A DNA stretch of 64,000 bases from Rhizoclosmatium globosum. Its lineage: Eukaryota; Chytridiomycota; Chytridiomycetes; Chytridiales; Chytriomycetaceae. The translations under genes were made by a program, and so were the position numbers. Under the pieces are notes generated by a model that saw only the letters and a program-made list of their open reading frames with translations, was not told where the DNA came from and did no database searches. Shown piece after piece: positions 1 through 10,818 of this stretch (its first letter is position 1; the number at the start of each line of letters is the position of its first letter). The stretch lies in NCBI GenBank assembly GCA_002104985.1, contig MCGO01000102.1, forward strand, positions 82,451 through 146,450. Reading direction: 5' to 3'.

Positions 1-1012
1 TTTGATGGCGACTCGAGTGTGTGAGAGCCAGGTTGCTGAAAGGACTTCGGCGAAACCGCCGGTTGCGATGGGAGGGCTGTGAATATCGATTTCCCATGAG
101 GTTAGGGTCCATGGTGGAGGAGTTGTCGGAGCTGTTGGAGAAGTCGGATCTGTTGTTGTTGATCTGAACTCACTTATAAGAAACGTATTCCATGACTGTT
201 TGAAGACCTCACCTCCTCAAACAGGCCAAAGCTCTTTCCATAAAGATTCGATCCATATCCTTTTCCTTTCCTACTTCTTTCCCCTTATCGGAGTTACTCG
301 CTCCATTCCCTGCCGTCATTTTCTGAATATGATCCACAAGACCCTTTTGAAGAGCATCAATCGCCTCCAAGTATTCCACCCTCTGCAATTCTAAGGCATT
401 CAAAATCTTGTAGTCATTATCCACAAGATGCTGAAGGGTATGATCCAGCTCCTCAAGGTCAAGTCTTCTATCCTCTCTATCCTCTTGAGCCCACTCCGAC
501 TGATCCAACTGAACAGCCAGCGACAAATCATTCGCAATAGAATGTAATGACTGTGAAAGCACGGCAATCCTGGAATTGATTGTATCCTTGTTCACGTATG
601 AATACATGAACTTTGCATTTGACAGTTTCTCAATTGTTTCAACCAAGTTCTTTGCAGCAGCCAACAGCGCCGATGAAATCAACAGTTTTCTGTTAGAATC
701 GGCGACTTTCGTGGCGGCGGAGGCGAGGAAACTAAAGCGATCCAAAAGGCGGCGCAGTGAAGATTTGTTTGTTGCGACTGAGGATACTTTTGAGGCGATT
801 TCTGAAGTGAGAAATGTTGCGTGTCGAATGTTCTGTTTTTATGTTGAAAGTGAGTGGTTAATCAGGTGGGACTGGTTTGGGTTTGGGGTTACCTGGTCTG
901 CCTGGTCTGCCGAGCTGTTAGTGCTCTCTATGCTCATTGTGCTTAAGATGGAAGTGAGTGTTGCTTGGTCCTGAGACAGCACTGAGGCAGATGAGGACGA
1001 TGAAGGGGCCAT
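1..1012 (-). CDS. Protein kinase, N-terminal part (runs off the window)
   Basis: The gene is truncated by the left edge of the window. Exons read 893-1012, 213-832 and <1-163. The introns are 833-892 and 164-212, and the phases join without a stop. The start is the ATG at 1012, which opens a Ser-rich stretch. About 250 helical, charged residues precede the catalytic domain. The last visible exon begins a kinase fold: a WEIDI stretch, the glycine loop GGFAEV and VAIK, whose lysine is the ATP-binding residue. The WEID-type lead-in and short loop resemble TKL (tyrosine-kinase-like) Ser/Thr kinases. That subfamily is inferred, because the catalytic loop lies outside the window. Confidence 0.8.
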
Positions 1013-1416
1013 CGGATTCAGCTTGGGTTTCAAGAGGAGATTTCGTGGGACACCTTTCATCAACCACCTCATTCAGTTCTCCTCCAACATTGGAAGATTA
1101 TAGAACAATAAGCATTTTTGGCTCTAGCAAAGTCAACGGAACATTCTCTGATTGGCGACCTTGACAATCCATATTCCTCCTATCAAAATCAAAAGAAGTT
1201 CCAAAGTACAGCATCGTGTTCTTTGGGGTCTTCATAACAGTCCCAAGCCTTATTTCATACTCACATTCATTATTGGCTACAGTTGAATGTACGTTTCTTT
1301 CTTGTAGATTTACTAGATATACTTCGAATTTAGTCTAAACAACTCCAGCAGCATACTGTATCTTCATCAAAACTACGAAACAATTCAACCATAAGCCTTG
1401 TGTTAGCTTGGCGGAA
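1013..1416. other. Intergenic, divergent promoter region
   Basis: About 400 bp separate the divergent kinase and lectin-like genes. I see AT-rich promoter-like sequence and no convincing ORF or RNA gene. Confidence 0.5.
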
Positions 1417-2159
1417 ATGCTATTACCTCAACTATCACGACCATTCCTGCTGTTTTTGATTCTGCTCAACATCGCCTGTCGCATCCACGTTTCAGCTGTT
1501 CCACTAAAATATGCACAACTATCACGGATAAAGCGTTCTGATATATGCCAGTCCGTAGGAGCTCCAATTGTGGCTGTTGGCGGAACGTGTTTAGCTCGTG
1601 GACAAAGTATACCTCAGTGCAGTTATATACAAGCAGGGTCAGTGTATATGACGATGCAAGGTAATGATATCTCTATATACCCTTAAGGACCGCTGAATTA
1701 TACAGCCCCCTGCTTGAGACGGAATCATGATTATTAGTCGTAGTTTTGCCTGGACCCTCTTGCCCCGCATTCCTTGAACTTAATATTATATATCGCATCC
1801 TCTACTAAAATAATTTTCCAATTCAACTTATACCATTTCCAGTCGACGGAAACGTGGTGGTTTACCAGGGAGATCCCACCACCGCCTCCATCACCCCAAA
1901 CACACCACTCTGGACAACATCAACAAACCAACCTGCATCAGCATATTCCACAAAGTATCGATTCGACTACCAGATTGATGGAAACTTTGTCGTATACAAA
2001 GGGGACACTCCGATTTTGTCCGGACATACATGGACATTTGCACCAGCAGCGAAAGGGAGCACGCATTTGTGTTTATTGACTAATGGGGGTCTTGTACTTG
2101 TGAATGGGATTAATGTTGTGGGTGTCGTTGTCGATTTGGGACATCGGAGGGATTTGTAA
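1417..2159 (+). CDS. Secreted bulb-type lectin-like protein 1
   Basis: Two exons, 1417-1660 and 1843-2159, give 186 aa; the intron of 182 bp is long for this window. The start is the ATG at 1417. It opens a hydrophobic signal peptide ending near HVSAVP, followed by a Kex2-type KR site (RIKR before SDICQ). The mature part has paired cysteines and two B-lectin-like repeats, QVDGNVVVY and QIDGNFVVY, which fit the QxDxNxVxY mannose-binding motif of bulb lectins with D-G in place of D-x. Secretion and carbohydrate binding follow from these motifs; the ligand is unknown. The next gene is a diverged tandem copy. Confidence 0.75.
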
Positions 2160-2330
2160 TCATCAGAGGTTTTCTTGGAATTGTACACAGTGATAAAGGT
2201 GTTAAAATATATAGCAAATTTTGTTTGTTTGTGTAGAGTTATATTTGGCGCAGTTGAACGTGTCATCCAATCAGAAAACAATAAGTTACATCCGTTCTTT
2301 TAGACACTTTCCCCAACATCATCATCCAGA

Positions 2331-2916
2331 ATGGTTCTATTCCCATGTTTGATGATTCTTACAACCGCAGTTTCGATTATTCTCTCAGCACCTGTTCTTG
2401 AAAAGCGCTCTATCCCAAATAACTGTCAATCAGTTGGAACTACAGCAGCAGGTGGAAGCCTTACCTGTCTCTCTCGAGGAGAAAAGATCCAACCCTGCAG
2501 TTATATGAAAGCAGGTCCCTCATATTTAACCATGCAAGGTACGGAAACAGATCCGAATCACTTTATTACACGTTTACTGAAACGTTAAACCAGCTGATGG
2601 AAACTTAGTCGCGTATTCTGGAGACCCTACAAACATGCTACCTGATAGTACTCAGGCTCCCATATGGCAGACTGGAACAGTTCAAGCCACATCATCCGTC
2701 ATGAACAAGTACTATTTTGAATATCAGACGGATGGGAACTTTCTGATTACGAGTGATACATTAGGGCCATTAGTAGGAGGATTTGCGGGATGGTATACCG
2801 CGGCGAAAGAAAGCTCAGGATTGTGCTTGAGACAGGGTGGGGGTTTAGTTCTTGTAAAAGAGGGAGTTGTGACTGCTATTGTGGTTGATGTGAATTCATT
2901 ACCCTCTGTTCTATAA
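2331..2916 (+). CDS. Secreted bulb-type lectin-like protein 2
   Basis: Tandem paralogue of the preceding gene. Exons 2331-2538 and 2594-2916 give 176 aa. The single intron (55 bp) falls at the same codon and phase, immediately before the first lectin repeat. It has a signal peptide, a Kex2-like LEKR site and the same CQSVG...CLSRG...CSY cysteine pattern. The repeats are QADGNLVAY and QTDGNFLIT; the second has lost the tyrosine of the motif, so one sugar site may be weak. It is probably a secreted cell-wall or adhesion lectin (inference). Confidence 0.75.
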
Positions 2917-3019
2917 TGTCAAAGATTATTACATAAGTAGAAACAAACTCCGCATCTCTACTTGTAACAATGAATCCTTTCCAATTCTATACTCCGACAT
3001 TGTTCGACTCCTTAAATCA

Positions 3020-4042
3020 ATGGACGATCTTCCCCTGACTGCAACACAAACTCCTGCAGGCGTTCCAAGGATTGAAAACTGGGCTCCACTTTTTGGACTC
3101 GTAGGAATCGACACTTTACTACTGTTTTGGGCCTTGTACACGATCTTCGTAACCGAATCGCACGCCAAAGGCCACCGAATCACTCTTGCCACAGTCTTCA
3201 CAGCCCCAAACGTACTGTTATTTGTGATTATTTTTACAGGAACAGCAACGACTCTTGCGCGTGCCTTTTATGAACTTTCGAACCGCACATCCAATATCAG
3301 CCGCACGCTCAACGTTCTCCTCCTTGGTATTTCTGAAATGTCGTATCTTTTCTATTCGTGGCTCCGTGGGAAAGAGATTCTTCGGACTCAAAGCTCAAGC
3401 CTTGTGTTCCAATCCTTTGAACGTCTCTTGTACTCCACAATAGTATTTTGTATCTTACCAACGATAACAACGTTCTTTGATAAATCGTTCTATGTGGACT
3501 TGCTGTTTATGCTTTCTATTGTTTGCGTTGGGAGTTGTGTGTTGGCACTCGACACTTACTTTTCATATTGTTACATTATACATATAAGAAGAATGAGGGA
3601 TGTGAATGCATCAGAATCCCAAGTCTATGCAATAATTGCAAAATATGGCCTAAGGAATGCAATGCTTGGCTTTATCGCCGTCGTTGGTGCAGGTGGATAT
3701 TTGTTGACTGAGTTCATAATCGACGAAATTGGAGAGACCACAACATTGAACGTAATTCATACAATTGGTCAGTTCATATGTTATTTAACGTTCTTTGGAA
3801 TTGGAAGTACGTTTGTTATCATGAAGCTGGAATTGTTGCGACCCAACGAGAGATTTGATGTTATGGGAAATGGAAAATTTAAACTAGCTAGTGAACCAGA
3901 CGCAATTAATACTGCGGAAGCGTACAATAGATTTTCGCGTCATAATTCATCAAGTGGTGACACGAAGACACATAAGTTTAAAGTTGGTGGAAATTCAAAA
4001 AAGACCACAAAAGACCTGGCAAACGATTTCTTAAATGTTTGA
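3020..4042 (+). CDS. Seven-helix membrane protein, paralogue 1
   Basis: Intronless, 340 aa, first of three tandem copies. I count seven hydrophobic segments, at about residues 25-48, 60-85, 98-115, 137-158, 165-188, 212-235 and 248-275, followed by a hydrophilic tail. All copies share YSWLRGKEILR after the third helix, SYCYI.HIR..R after the fifth, and a basic C-terminal end KKTTKDLAN.(F/Y)LNV. I cannot place it in a named family. Seven helices with an extracellular N-terminus would suit a receptor, but no GPCR signature motif is visible. Confidence 0.7.
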   Translation: MDDLPLTATQTPAGVPRIENWAPLFGLVGIDTLLLFWALYTIFVTESHAKGHRITLATVFTAPNVLLFVIIFTGTATTLARAFYELSNRTSNISRTLNVLLLGISEMSYLFYSWLRGKEILRTQSSSLVFQSFERLLYSTIVFCILPTITTFFDKSFYVDLLFMLSIVCVGSCVLALDTYFSYCYIIHIRRMRDVNASESQVYAIIAKYGLRNAMLGFIAVVGAGGYLLTEFIIDEIGETTTLNVIHTIGQFICYLTFFGIGSTFVIMKLELLRPNERFDVMGNGKFKLASEPDAINTAEAYNRFSRHNSSSGDTKTHKFKVGGNSKKTTKDLANDFLNV

Positions 4043-4360
4043 ACTCGTGTATCAGATAGATATTGTGTATGCAATTGAAGAATCTGCAAGCCAGACTGTT
4101 CATAAGCTCGACAGGCAACTCTGAATTCTCTGCCGCGTAACTTAATATTGAGGATAGAGTTTTCTTGCATTGAGAAAGTTGCATACTAAATATTTTGACG
4201 CGATACTCTTTTTAACGTGACAGAAATAAAGCCGAAAAGCCAACGATGCGTTCTGCGACCATTTAAAGAATATTCAAGACAATAATGTTAACCACGGAAG
4301 AATTTTTCCCTACAATATCGCACTTTTCAACTCTGTGATCCGTCATTGTCTGTATCCCCA

Positions 4361-5383
4361 ATGGATGACCAGTCTCTCAATACAACGCAAAGTGCTGCAA
4401 GCGTTTCACAGATTGAAACCTGGGCAACATTGTTCGGCCTCGTTGGTATCGACACTATTCTCCTCACTTGGGCTATATACTCCATATTCGTGACAGAGAT
4501 GCGAGCCAAAGGCCATCGCATTACTTTCACAACAATATGCACACCCCCCAATATTCTTTTGATTGGAATTATTTCGACAGGCACAGCAACAACACTGGCT
4601 CGCGCGTTTTATGAGCTGTCTCGCCGCACGTCATCAATTAGTTTTACTTTCAACGTTCTTTTTCTTGGACTTTCGGAAATGACTTATCTGTTTTATTCAT
4701 GGCTCCGTGGGAAGGAGATTCTTCGTATTCAGAGTTCAGGGCGTATGTTCAAAACATTTGAAAGTGTCCTGTACTCCACGATTGTCTTTTGCACTTTACC
4801 TACCATCACGACGTTTTTTGAAAAAACTGTTTTCGTGGAGCTGCTTTTCTTGCTGTCTGAACTTTGTGTTGGGAGTTGTGTGATTACACTTGACATATAC
4901 TTTTCGTACTGTTATATTCTTCATATCCGACAAATGAGGGAAGTCAATGCAGCTGAATCAAAAGTGTATGCGATAATAGCGAAATATGGGCTAAGAAACG
5001 CAATGTTCGGCTATATTGCCACAATCGGAGGAGGTGGCTTTTTGTCATCTGAGTTTCTGACCAGGCTGAACGGAGAGAGTGCTACATTGAATTTGATTCA
5101 CTCAATCAGTCAGTTTATTTGTTATTTCATGTTTTTTTGGATAGGAAGAACGTTTGTTATCATGAAGCTGGAATTGCTGAGGCCTGATGTGGCGTTTGAC
5201 TCAATTGGGAATGAAACTGGAAAGAAAAATGGCGAAACAGGCATAATAAGAAGCACTGAAGTTACTTCTGGTTCAACAAATCAGAAATCATCAACTAGTG
5301 ACGCGAAGGCTCATATTCTGAGGGTCGGAGGCAACATCAAGAAGACAACAAAAGATTTAGCAAATGACTTCTTGAATGTATAA
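4361..5383 (+). CDS. Seven-helix membrane protein, paralogue 2
   Basis: Second tandem copy, intronless, 340 aa, starting at the ATG at 4361 (MDDQSLNTTQ). The seven-helix core aligns almost without gaps to its neighbours. The divergence sits in the cytosolic tail, about residues 285-325, which is Ser/Thr-rich and variable, before the shared terminal KKTTKDLANDFLNV. Conservation of the last 14 residues against a variable linker suggests they bind something or carry a sorting signal (inference). About 320 bp of AT-rich intergenic sequence lies upstream, so each copy probably has its own promoter. Confidence 0.7.
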   Translation: MDDQSLNTTQSAASVSQIETWATLFGLVGIDTILLTWAIYSIFVTEMRAKGHRITFTTICTPPNILLIGIISTGTATTLARAFYELSRRTSSISFTFNVLFLGLSEMTYLFYSWLRGKEILRIQSSGRMFKTFESVLYSTIVFCTLPTITTFFEKTVFVELLFLLSELCVGSCVITLDIYFSYCYILHIRQMREVNAAESKVYAIIAKYGLRNAMFGYIATIGGGGFLSSEFLTRLNGESATLNLIHSISQFICYFMFFWIGRTFVIMKLELLRPDVAFDSIGNETGKKNGETGIIRSTEVTSGSTNQKSSTSDAKAHILRVGGNIKKTTKDLANDFLNV

Positions 5384-5566
5384 AATCGTGTATGAGTAAG
5401 GTGGCTTGTAAGCCGTTGAATAATCAGATTAAAATTGTCAACCTGGATTCTTTTAACAGTGGGGATATCAATAAACCGGTTCATATTCGATAGGTTTATT
5501 AAAACTTGTAAAAAGAACAATCGTAGCTCTCCTTCTGCCATTGTTTTAGTTTAATGCCTCAACCAA

Positions 5567-6586
5567 ATGGAGGATCCAACACTCCAATCAACGCAAAGCG
5601 AAGCAAGCGTTTCTAGGATTGAAACCTGGGCACCCTTATTTGGACTTGTGGGTATCGATATTATTCTCGTAGCTTGGACTTTACACTCGATATTCGTGAC
5701 GGAGATGCGTGCCAAAGGCCACCGAATAACAATAACCACAGTTTTCACAACCTCCAACATGTTATTACTTGGAATCGTTTTGACAGGGGCAGCAACGACG
5801 CTCTCGCGTGCCTTTTACGAGATGTCTCACCGTACATCCGCCATTGGTCTAACTTTCAACGTCCTTTTTCTGGGACTCTCTGAAATGATTTATCTATTCT
5901 ATTCATGGCTCCGTGGAAAGGAGATTCTTCGAGTTCAAAGTTCAAGCCGAGTTTACAAGTTGTTTAAATATCTTTTGTATTCTACCATCGTATTTTGCAG
6001 CTTACCAGTTATTGTGACATTCTTTGAGAAATCTGTTCTTGTGGAGCTGTTGTTTATTCTTTCTGAAGTTGTCGTGGGATGTTGTGTTATTTCACTTGAA
6101 ATCTACTTTTCCTATTGCTACATACTTCACATACGTCAAATGAGGGAAGTGCATGCCGCAGAATCACAGGTATATGCAATTATTGCGAAGTATGGCCTCA
6201 GAAACGCTATTTTGGGGTATATCGGTACGTTGGGAGGAGGTGCATTTTTGTTGATAGAGTTTCTGGATGAACTGAACGGAGAGAATGCAGTGTTGACTAT
6301 GATTCACACAGTTAGTCAATTCATTTGTTTTGCAACGTTCTTTGGAATCGGGAGTACGTTTGTTAGTATGAAGCTGGAACTATTGAGACCAGACATGGCG
6401 TTTGACTCGATGGGGAATAGGACTTCTAAACCAAGCAGCGATCCAGGGATGATAAGAAGTATAGACGTGGAGAGTTGCTCATCGCACCCATCAAATGATG
6501 ATAAGAAACTGCATATTTTAAGGTTGGGCGGCGGTAAAGTGAAGAAGACCACAAAAGACTTGGCGAATGAGTATTTAAATGTATAG
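5567..6586 (+). CDS. Seven-helix membrane protein, paralogue 3
   Basis: Third tandem copy, 339 aa, intronless, starting at the ATG at 5567. It has the same seven-helix layout and the same YSWLRGKEILR loop. The C-terminal signature is KKTTKDLANEYLNV, with conservative changes at the end. Its stop is 58 bp from the convergent end of the protease gene. Copies 2 and 3 look closer to each other than to copy 1 (for example RQMREV against RRMRDV), suggesting stepwise tandem duplication. Confidence 0.7.
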   Translation: MEDPTLQSTQSEASVSRIETWAPLFGLVGIDIILVAWTLHSIFVTEMRAKGHRITITTVFTTSNMLLLGIVLTGAATTLSRAFYEMSHRTSAIGLTFNVLFLGLSEMIYLFYSWLRGKEILRVQSSSRVYKLFKYLLYSTIVFCSLPVIVTFFEKSVLVELLFILSEVVVGCCVISLEIYFSYCYILHIRQMREVHAAESQVYAIIAKYGLRNAILGYIGTLGGGAFLLIEFLDELNGENAVLTMIHTVSQFICFATFFGIGSTFVSMKLELLRPDMAFDSMGNRTSKPSSDPGMIRSIDVESCSSHPSNDDKKLHILRLGGGKVKKTTKDLANEYLNV

Positions 6587-6644
6587 ACTCGTTTATGAGA
6601 TGTGAATGCAGTTTGAAACATGGGGCGATGTGAATCAAGAAAAA

Positions 6645-8149
6645 TCAGAAAATAAAGAATAAGCTGGTTAAAGTTAGTAGCCAAATGCTGGAAAGAGACT
6701 GGGCACCATTAGCTTGCTTGGCTTTGGTAAGAATATCATCGGAAAGAAGAGTTCCATTCCCAACGGTCTTCCCATCAGTCGCATGCGCGAATCCGATTTG
6801 CTTGTTCTTCAGATCAAATACCGTATAGTACTTGTACAAGAATGGAGAACCTTGTTTTGGATTCAGTAAAAAAAGTGAGGGTATGAAGTGTTTCAGACTT
6901 ACCAAGAATCCATTCTCCGCCTGAAGCCCTTATAGAAAGCTCACAAACGTTAGAGTTTTCAAGAGTATCTGCATCGTATGTGATATAATCCGAAGCAGAA
7001 AACGAGAGGTTAACGCCTTTTCCAACAACGAAGGAAATGTCGGGAAGAGTCGCTGCGAATTGACACTGAACCGTGTAGACTCCGTATTGTGGAATAAATT
7101 GAAAACTTGAAGGTTGTGATCCAGAAAGCGACTGGACAAGCTTTGTGAGCGTGGTGGAGTCAATAAGAATGATTGATGTTCCTGAATCGACTATTGCATT
7201 TGTGGCGAGTGATGGAGCGATGATGGGACCTCCAGCGACACTGATTCCAGTCATTGCGATATCCCAGTAATACGAAGACGCTGATGAAACGGGTACAAAC
7301 GAAAAGTTGCCATTGTAAAGGTGGTTATCAGCTCCTCCAAGAATAATCCAGCCTCCATATGGGTCCAGCTCATTCGCATCGTATACACTTGATTGATTTA
7401 ACCACAGACTAAATACTGAATGAGGTACTTGGTTCTGCGAAGCCATTCGGTATAAAACGGAATCCCTGTGATTTGGGCCGTCAAGACCGCCGGCAAAGAC
7501 AAAGCCCATAATTCCATCTCCAAATCGAGACATGTGGTACGCCATTGTGGAATCCTGGCTGTCGACAACATAAAAGAACATGTTTGGAATGGTCGAAGGA
7601 CCCCAGACAACTGTGTCTGTGGCGAGTGTTCCGTTCACAGTTCCTGATCCATACGTCATGACAGCGTGGGTGGAAGAAGTTGTGGCGTTCGTGAAAGATG
7701 ACGAGGCTGCAGCATTGTACTTGTGGCCAGATGAGGGACAGCTTGCGCATCCAACCGATGGAACCCACTGGTGCATCGTGTATGATCAACTAAGGTTCTT
7801 AAGCAGTACTAAATCGCTTACCAGTCTATCACTTCCCGTGTCCACAACAATGTTGAATGGCTGGGGAGGAGTGCCCAGAGTAATCGAAGTGAAGAACGAG
7901 CCCTTTCGAACATGAGCCAGATTCACTTCGAATTCGCTTTGTCTTCGCTGTGAACTGGCTGGATTTGAGGCTGTTGCTGTCAAGGGAAGGGCGCTGTCAA
8001 AGTGCTTGCTCAATTAAGGGTTCAAACTAACCCACACCAAAAGCTTACATGAACTGATTCATACTCGACTGATTATCTCGGACAGAATACGAAAGGGTCG
8101 GACTGAAGAGCACTGCGGCAAGAACGGCTGTGACAACAACAACCCTCAT
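6645..8149 (-). CDS. Pepsin-type aspartic protease, secreted, probably GPI-anchored
   Basis: Four exons (8049-8149, 7822-8008, 6903-7767, 6645-6850) give 452 aa. The protein starts with a signal peptide and then a short pro-region with basic sites. The first catalytic motif is VVDTGSD, split from WVPS by an intron; the second is AIVDSGTS. The family ILG...YYTVFD...IGFA ending is restored only by the last splice, which confirms the model. The C-terminus is a hydrophilic spacer followed by a terminal hydrophobic stretch, typical of GPI-anchored yapsin-like enzymes (family A1). It likely acts at the cell surface on proteins or cell-wall precursors. The first intron, 40 bp, is very short. Confidence 0.88.
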
Positions 8150-8281
8150 CTTTGCTTGAATCAAACAACTTTTTTGATTGATCCCTTTTATCCATCATTA
8201 TTAGCTTTGGCTGTAACTATTGATTTCTTTATTATGGTTGAATGAAATTGTCAAGTATCCCACCAGAAGTACATAGAAGTG

Positions 8282-9989
8282 ATGACCACCACGAAAACGA
8301 ACTCCTCCGTGATTATTCTTGGTGCAGGTGTAAGCGGAATATTTGCTGCGAAAGCCTTGAAGGAAGCTGGAATCAATGACGTGACTGTTCTGGAAGGAAG
8401 AGCTGACGTAATAGGAGGCCGACTTCATAAGGTCTAATCGATGCCTGGGCGCCAACATTTAATCCATAATTTACAGGCTGAGTTTCCGCCAGGTTCTGGA
8501 AGATATGTAGAAATCGGTGGGAATTGGATTGAAGGGCTGGGGAACAAGGTGATTATTTGCGCTGAAAAGCAGTTTGTGGACTCAAGTTGGCTCAACGTAG
8601 GGAGACGAGAACCCTGTGATGCCACTGGCACAGAATACAATATGGTTTTTACGGCAACAGATTTTACAAATACCACATATCGTGGTCAAGATGGATCGTC
8701 TGACCAAACCATATTCAAAGAACGACTGGAAGTCTTCACAAACATGTTTGACAGTGTTTGTACTATTGCCGAGGAAAGAACTAAAAAAGACCTCTTGGAC
8801 GTTTCGTTAAGAACAGCATATCGTATTGCTGGCTGGAATCCGGATAATGAATTGGACAATAGTAACGTTTCCTACTTGACTCGAACGCAGTTAACCGTGG
8901 TGTCCAGGTATTGAATGGAACTCTTTTGATTACGAGCAAGCCGAGACTCCCGATGTCTCCTCGTTTGAGTATACGGCGGATTTGAAGACATTTACAAACT
9001 TTGGTGAAGATTCTGACTTCATTGCAGATCAAAGAGGGTATCAGCATATTGTGGAGGAAGAAGCAAAAGCGTTAGGCTTGGGGTATGGGAGCGATCGCTT
9101 ACTTCTCAACAAAGTTGTAACAGAGGTTGTTTAATGCTCGATATCATTTAATTAATTTAACCGTTAACAATAGATTGTATGGGCCGAAGGTACGTCGGCG
9201 ACGGACTCGGCAATGTCCTTGCAACTAGATCTTCCAATCGAAAAGCAATCTCGCGTAACTGTAAAGTGCAAGGATGGCTCATCTTACACAGCAGACTATG
9301 TGATATGCTCATTCTCTCTCGGCGTACTTCAAAACCACGACGTGAAATTCACACCCACACTTCCAAGTTGGAAACTCCAAGCCATCAACCAGTTCCACAT
9401 GGCAACTTACACGAAAATTTTCATTGCGTTTCCATACAAATTCTGGCCTGATGAAACCGAATTCATTTGGTACGGCGCAGATAGACGGGGAGAATACTGC
9501 AACTGGCATAACTTGGAAGCAAAAGCGTACAAACCGTACTTCCCACACGACCATGTACTTCTTTGTACTGTCACAGATCAAGTAGCGTTTCGGATTGAAC
9601 GACAAACTGATAAAGCAACCCAAAAAGAAATGATGACGGTTTTACGTAATATGTACGGCCAGGATATACCAGAACCCATTGCTATTTTAGTTCCTCGTTG
9701 GAATCATGACCCACTTTTCCGAGGCACTTTTTCAAACTGGCCGATTGGAATGATCAAGGAAGAGTTTGAAAATTTGGTTGCACCTGTTAACCGTTTGTGG
9801 TTCACGGGCGAGCATACACATGCCAAGTACTTTGGATATGTTCATGGGGCTTTATTGGCGGGTAGTAAGACAGGGAAAGATGTTGCAGATATGATATTGA
9901 CGGGAAAGACTTTGAGTTCGTATCATTATCATCCGGAGCTCACGAATGGTCAGCAAAAGACAAAGTTTATTCAAGGAGAAAGAAAGTAG
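8282..9989 (+). CDS. FAD-dependent polyamine oxidase / flavin amine oxidase
   Basis: Four exons (8282-8431, 8477-8861, 8908-9125, 9174-9989) give about 522 aa. The N-terminus carries the Rossmann FAD motif [10 protein letters not shown] and a GGRLH segment. Later come EIGGNWIEG, the substrate-domain strand [15 protein letters not shown] and the C-terminal FAD clamp LWFTGEHTH...[10 protein letters not shown], all typical of polyamine oxidases. It should oxidise spermine or spermidine derivatives and release hydrogen peroxide. There is no signal peptide. Two donors are non-consensus (GTCTAA at 8432 and GTTGTT at 9126, or GTTTAA at 9129), so those junctions may move by a codon. Confidence 0.85.
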
Positions 9990-10013
9990 AGGTGTTCGTT
10001 GGTTTCTTTAATA

Positions 10014-10585
10014 TTATTGTTTCTGTTTCTCTACTGAATTTGATTCGAATATTTCATCTTCCAATATATCTGATTCACCCCACTCATCGTTGACACATTC
10101 AGCAGGACTCATGCGCCTTACGACACTCTTTCTCAAATGGAATTCCATCAGTCTTACATGAGGCCTATTTTCCACAGACCACCAAGACGTTCCATCGGAC
10201 CGCTCTCGCAGATTTTCGTCCATTTGGATTCCGTCGTAATCCATATAATCCGTCGTAATCGCAATAAAGTAAAAATGCTCATCACGAAAAACGAAACTGA
10301 ACTTTCCTTCATCAAAAGCGAATGCAAGATCTTTACGCAGTAAAATGCCATTTCGAATGTTATTGATACCACCATCCAGTGATGAAACAACATTCTTTAA
10401 ATCCACAGGAAGTAAGTCTTCTCTATTTGATCCTTCGTGCCGCCAAGAGCGACACCTTCGACAAGAGCGTGAAGGGAAAGCTTGTTGATGAGGGTGGCGG
10501 CAAAGAACGAAGCAAGCGCCTGTTTGACAGCATAAATTACATCATAAACGTCTGACAATGGCCTTCCCCGCTCTAACTCTCCCAT
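10014..10585 (-). pseudogene. HNH_2-like endonuclease remnant
   Basis: The 130-residue frame at 10014-10406 contains NNIRNGILLRKDLAFAFDEG followed by a beta-rich stretch. This matches the second half of the fungal HNH_2 domain (NGLLLR.DLH.LFD.G). The upstream half, with the zinc/metal cysteines and the AAH motif of the family, is not recognisable. The segment at 10406-10585 is open in another frame, and no clean intron joins the two. The DLH histidine is replaced by alanine (DLAFAFD). I read it as a decayed or wrongly joined fragment. It is flanked by a copy of the sequence upstream of THI6. Confidence 0.4.
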
Positions 10586-10647
10586 GTAGTGGCTTTCAAT
10601 CGTGACTGGCTAGTTGTCAAGATACTTGATGAAGAGGATTTGATTTG

Positions 10648-10752
10648 TCATAAAAATTATAATCGCTTCATCAAGTTAAAATTCTTCTTATTGCTTTATT
10701 TCCTGACGCACGCATTATCGTGTTCCAGTCCAAACGGTTTCAAATCTCAGCC
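10648..10752. repeat. Copy A of a duplicated promoter-like segment
   Basis: Roughly 105 bp resemble the segment at 12578-12680 just upstream of the THI6-like gene. Shared blocks include ATCAAGTTAA, GACGCACG, CGTGTTCC, CAAACGGTT and TCTCAGCC. This copy has CACG-N6-CGTG at 10709-10722. Its second site is degenerate (CCA-N7-CGG), unlike copy B. It lies upstream of the HNH remnant and downstream of THI6, so the duplication may have carried promoter sequence with it. Confidence 0.65.
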
Positions 10753-10818
10753 ACTTCGAAGGGCACCCGATCCATAAGCAAAAAGAAGTGAAAAAGAAAA
10801 TAGAAATCCCAATCAAAC

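Noticed and set aside
3020..6586. Calling the seven-helix proteins GPCRs
   Set aside because: Seven hydrophobic segments are visible, but no DRY, NPxxY or other family signature, so only the topology is claimed.
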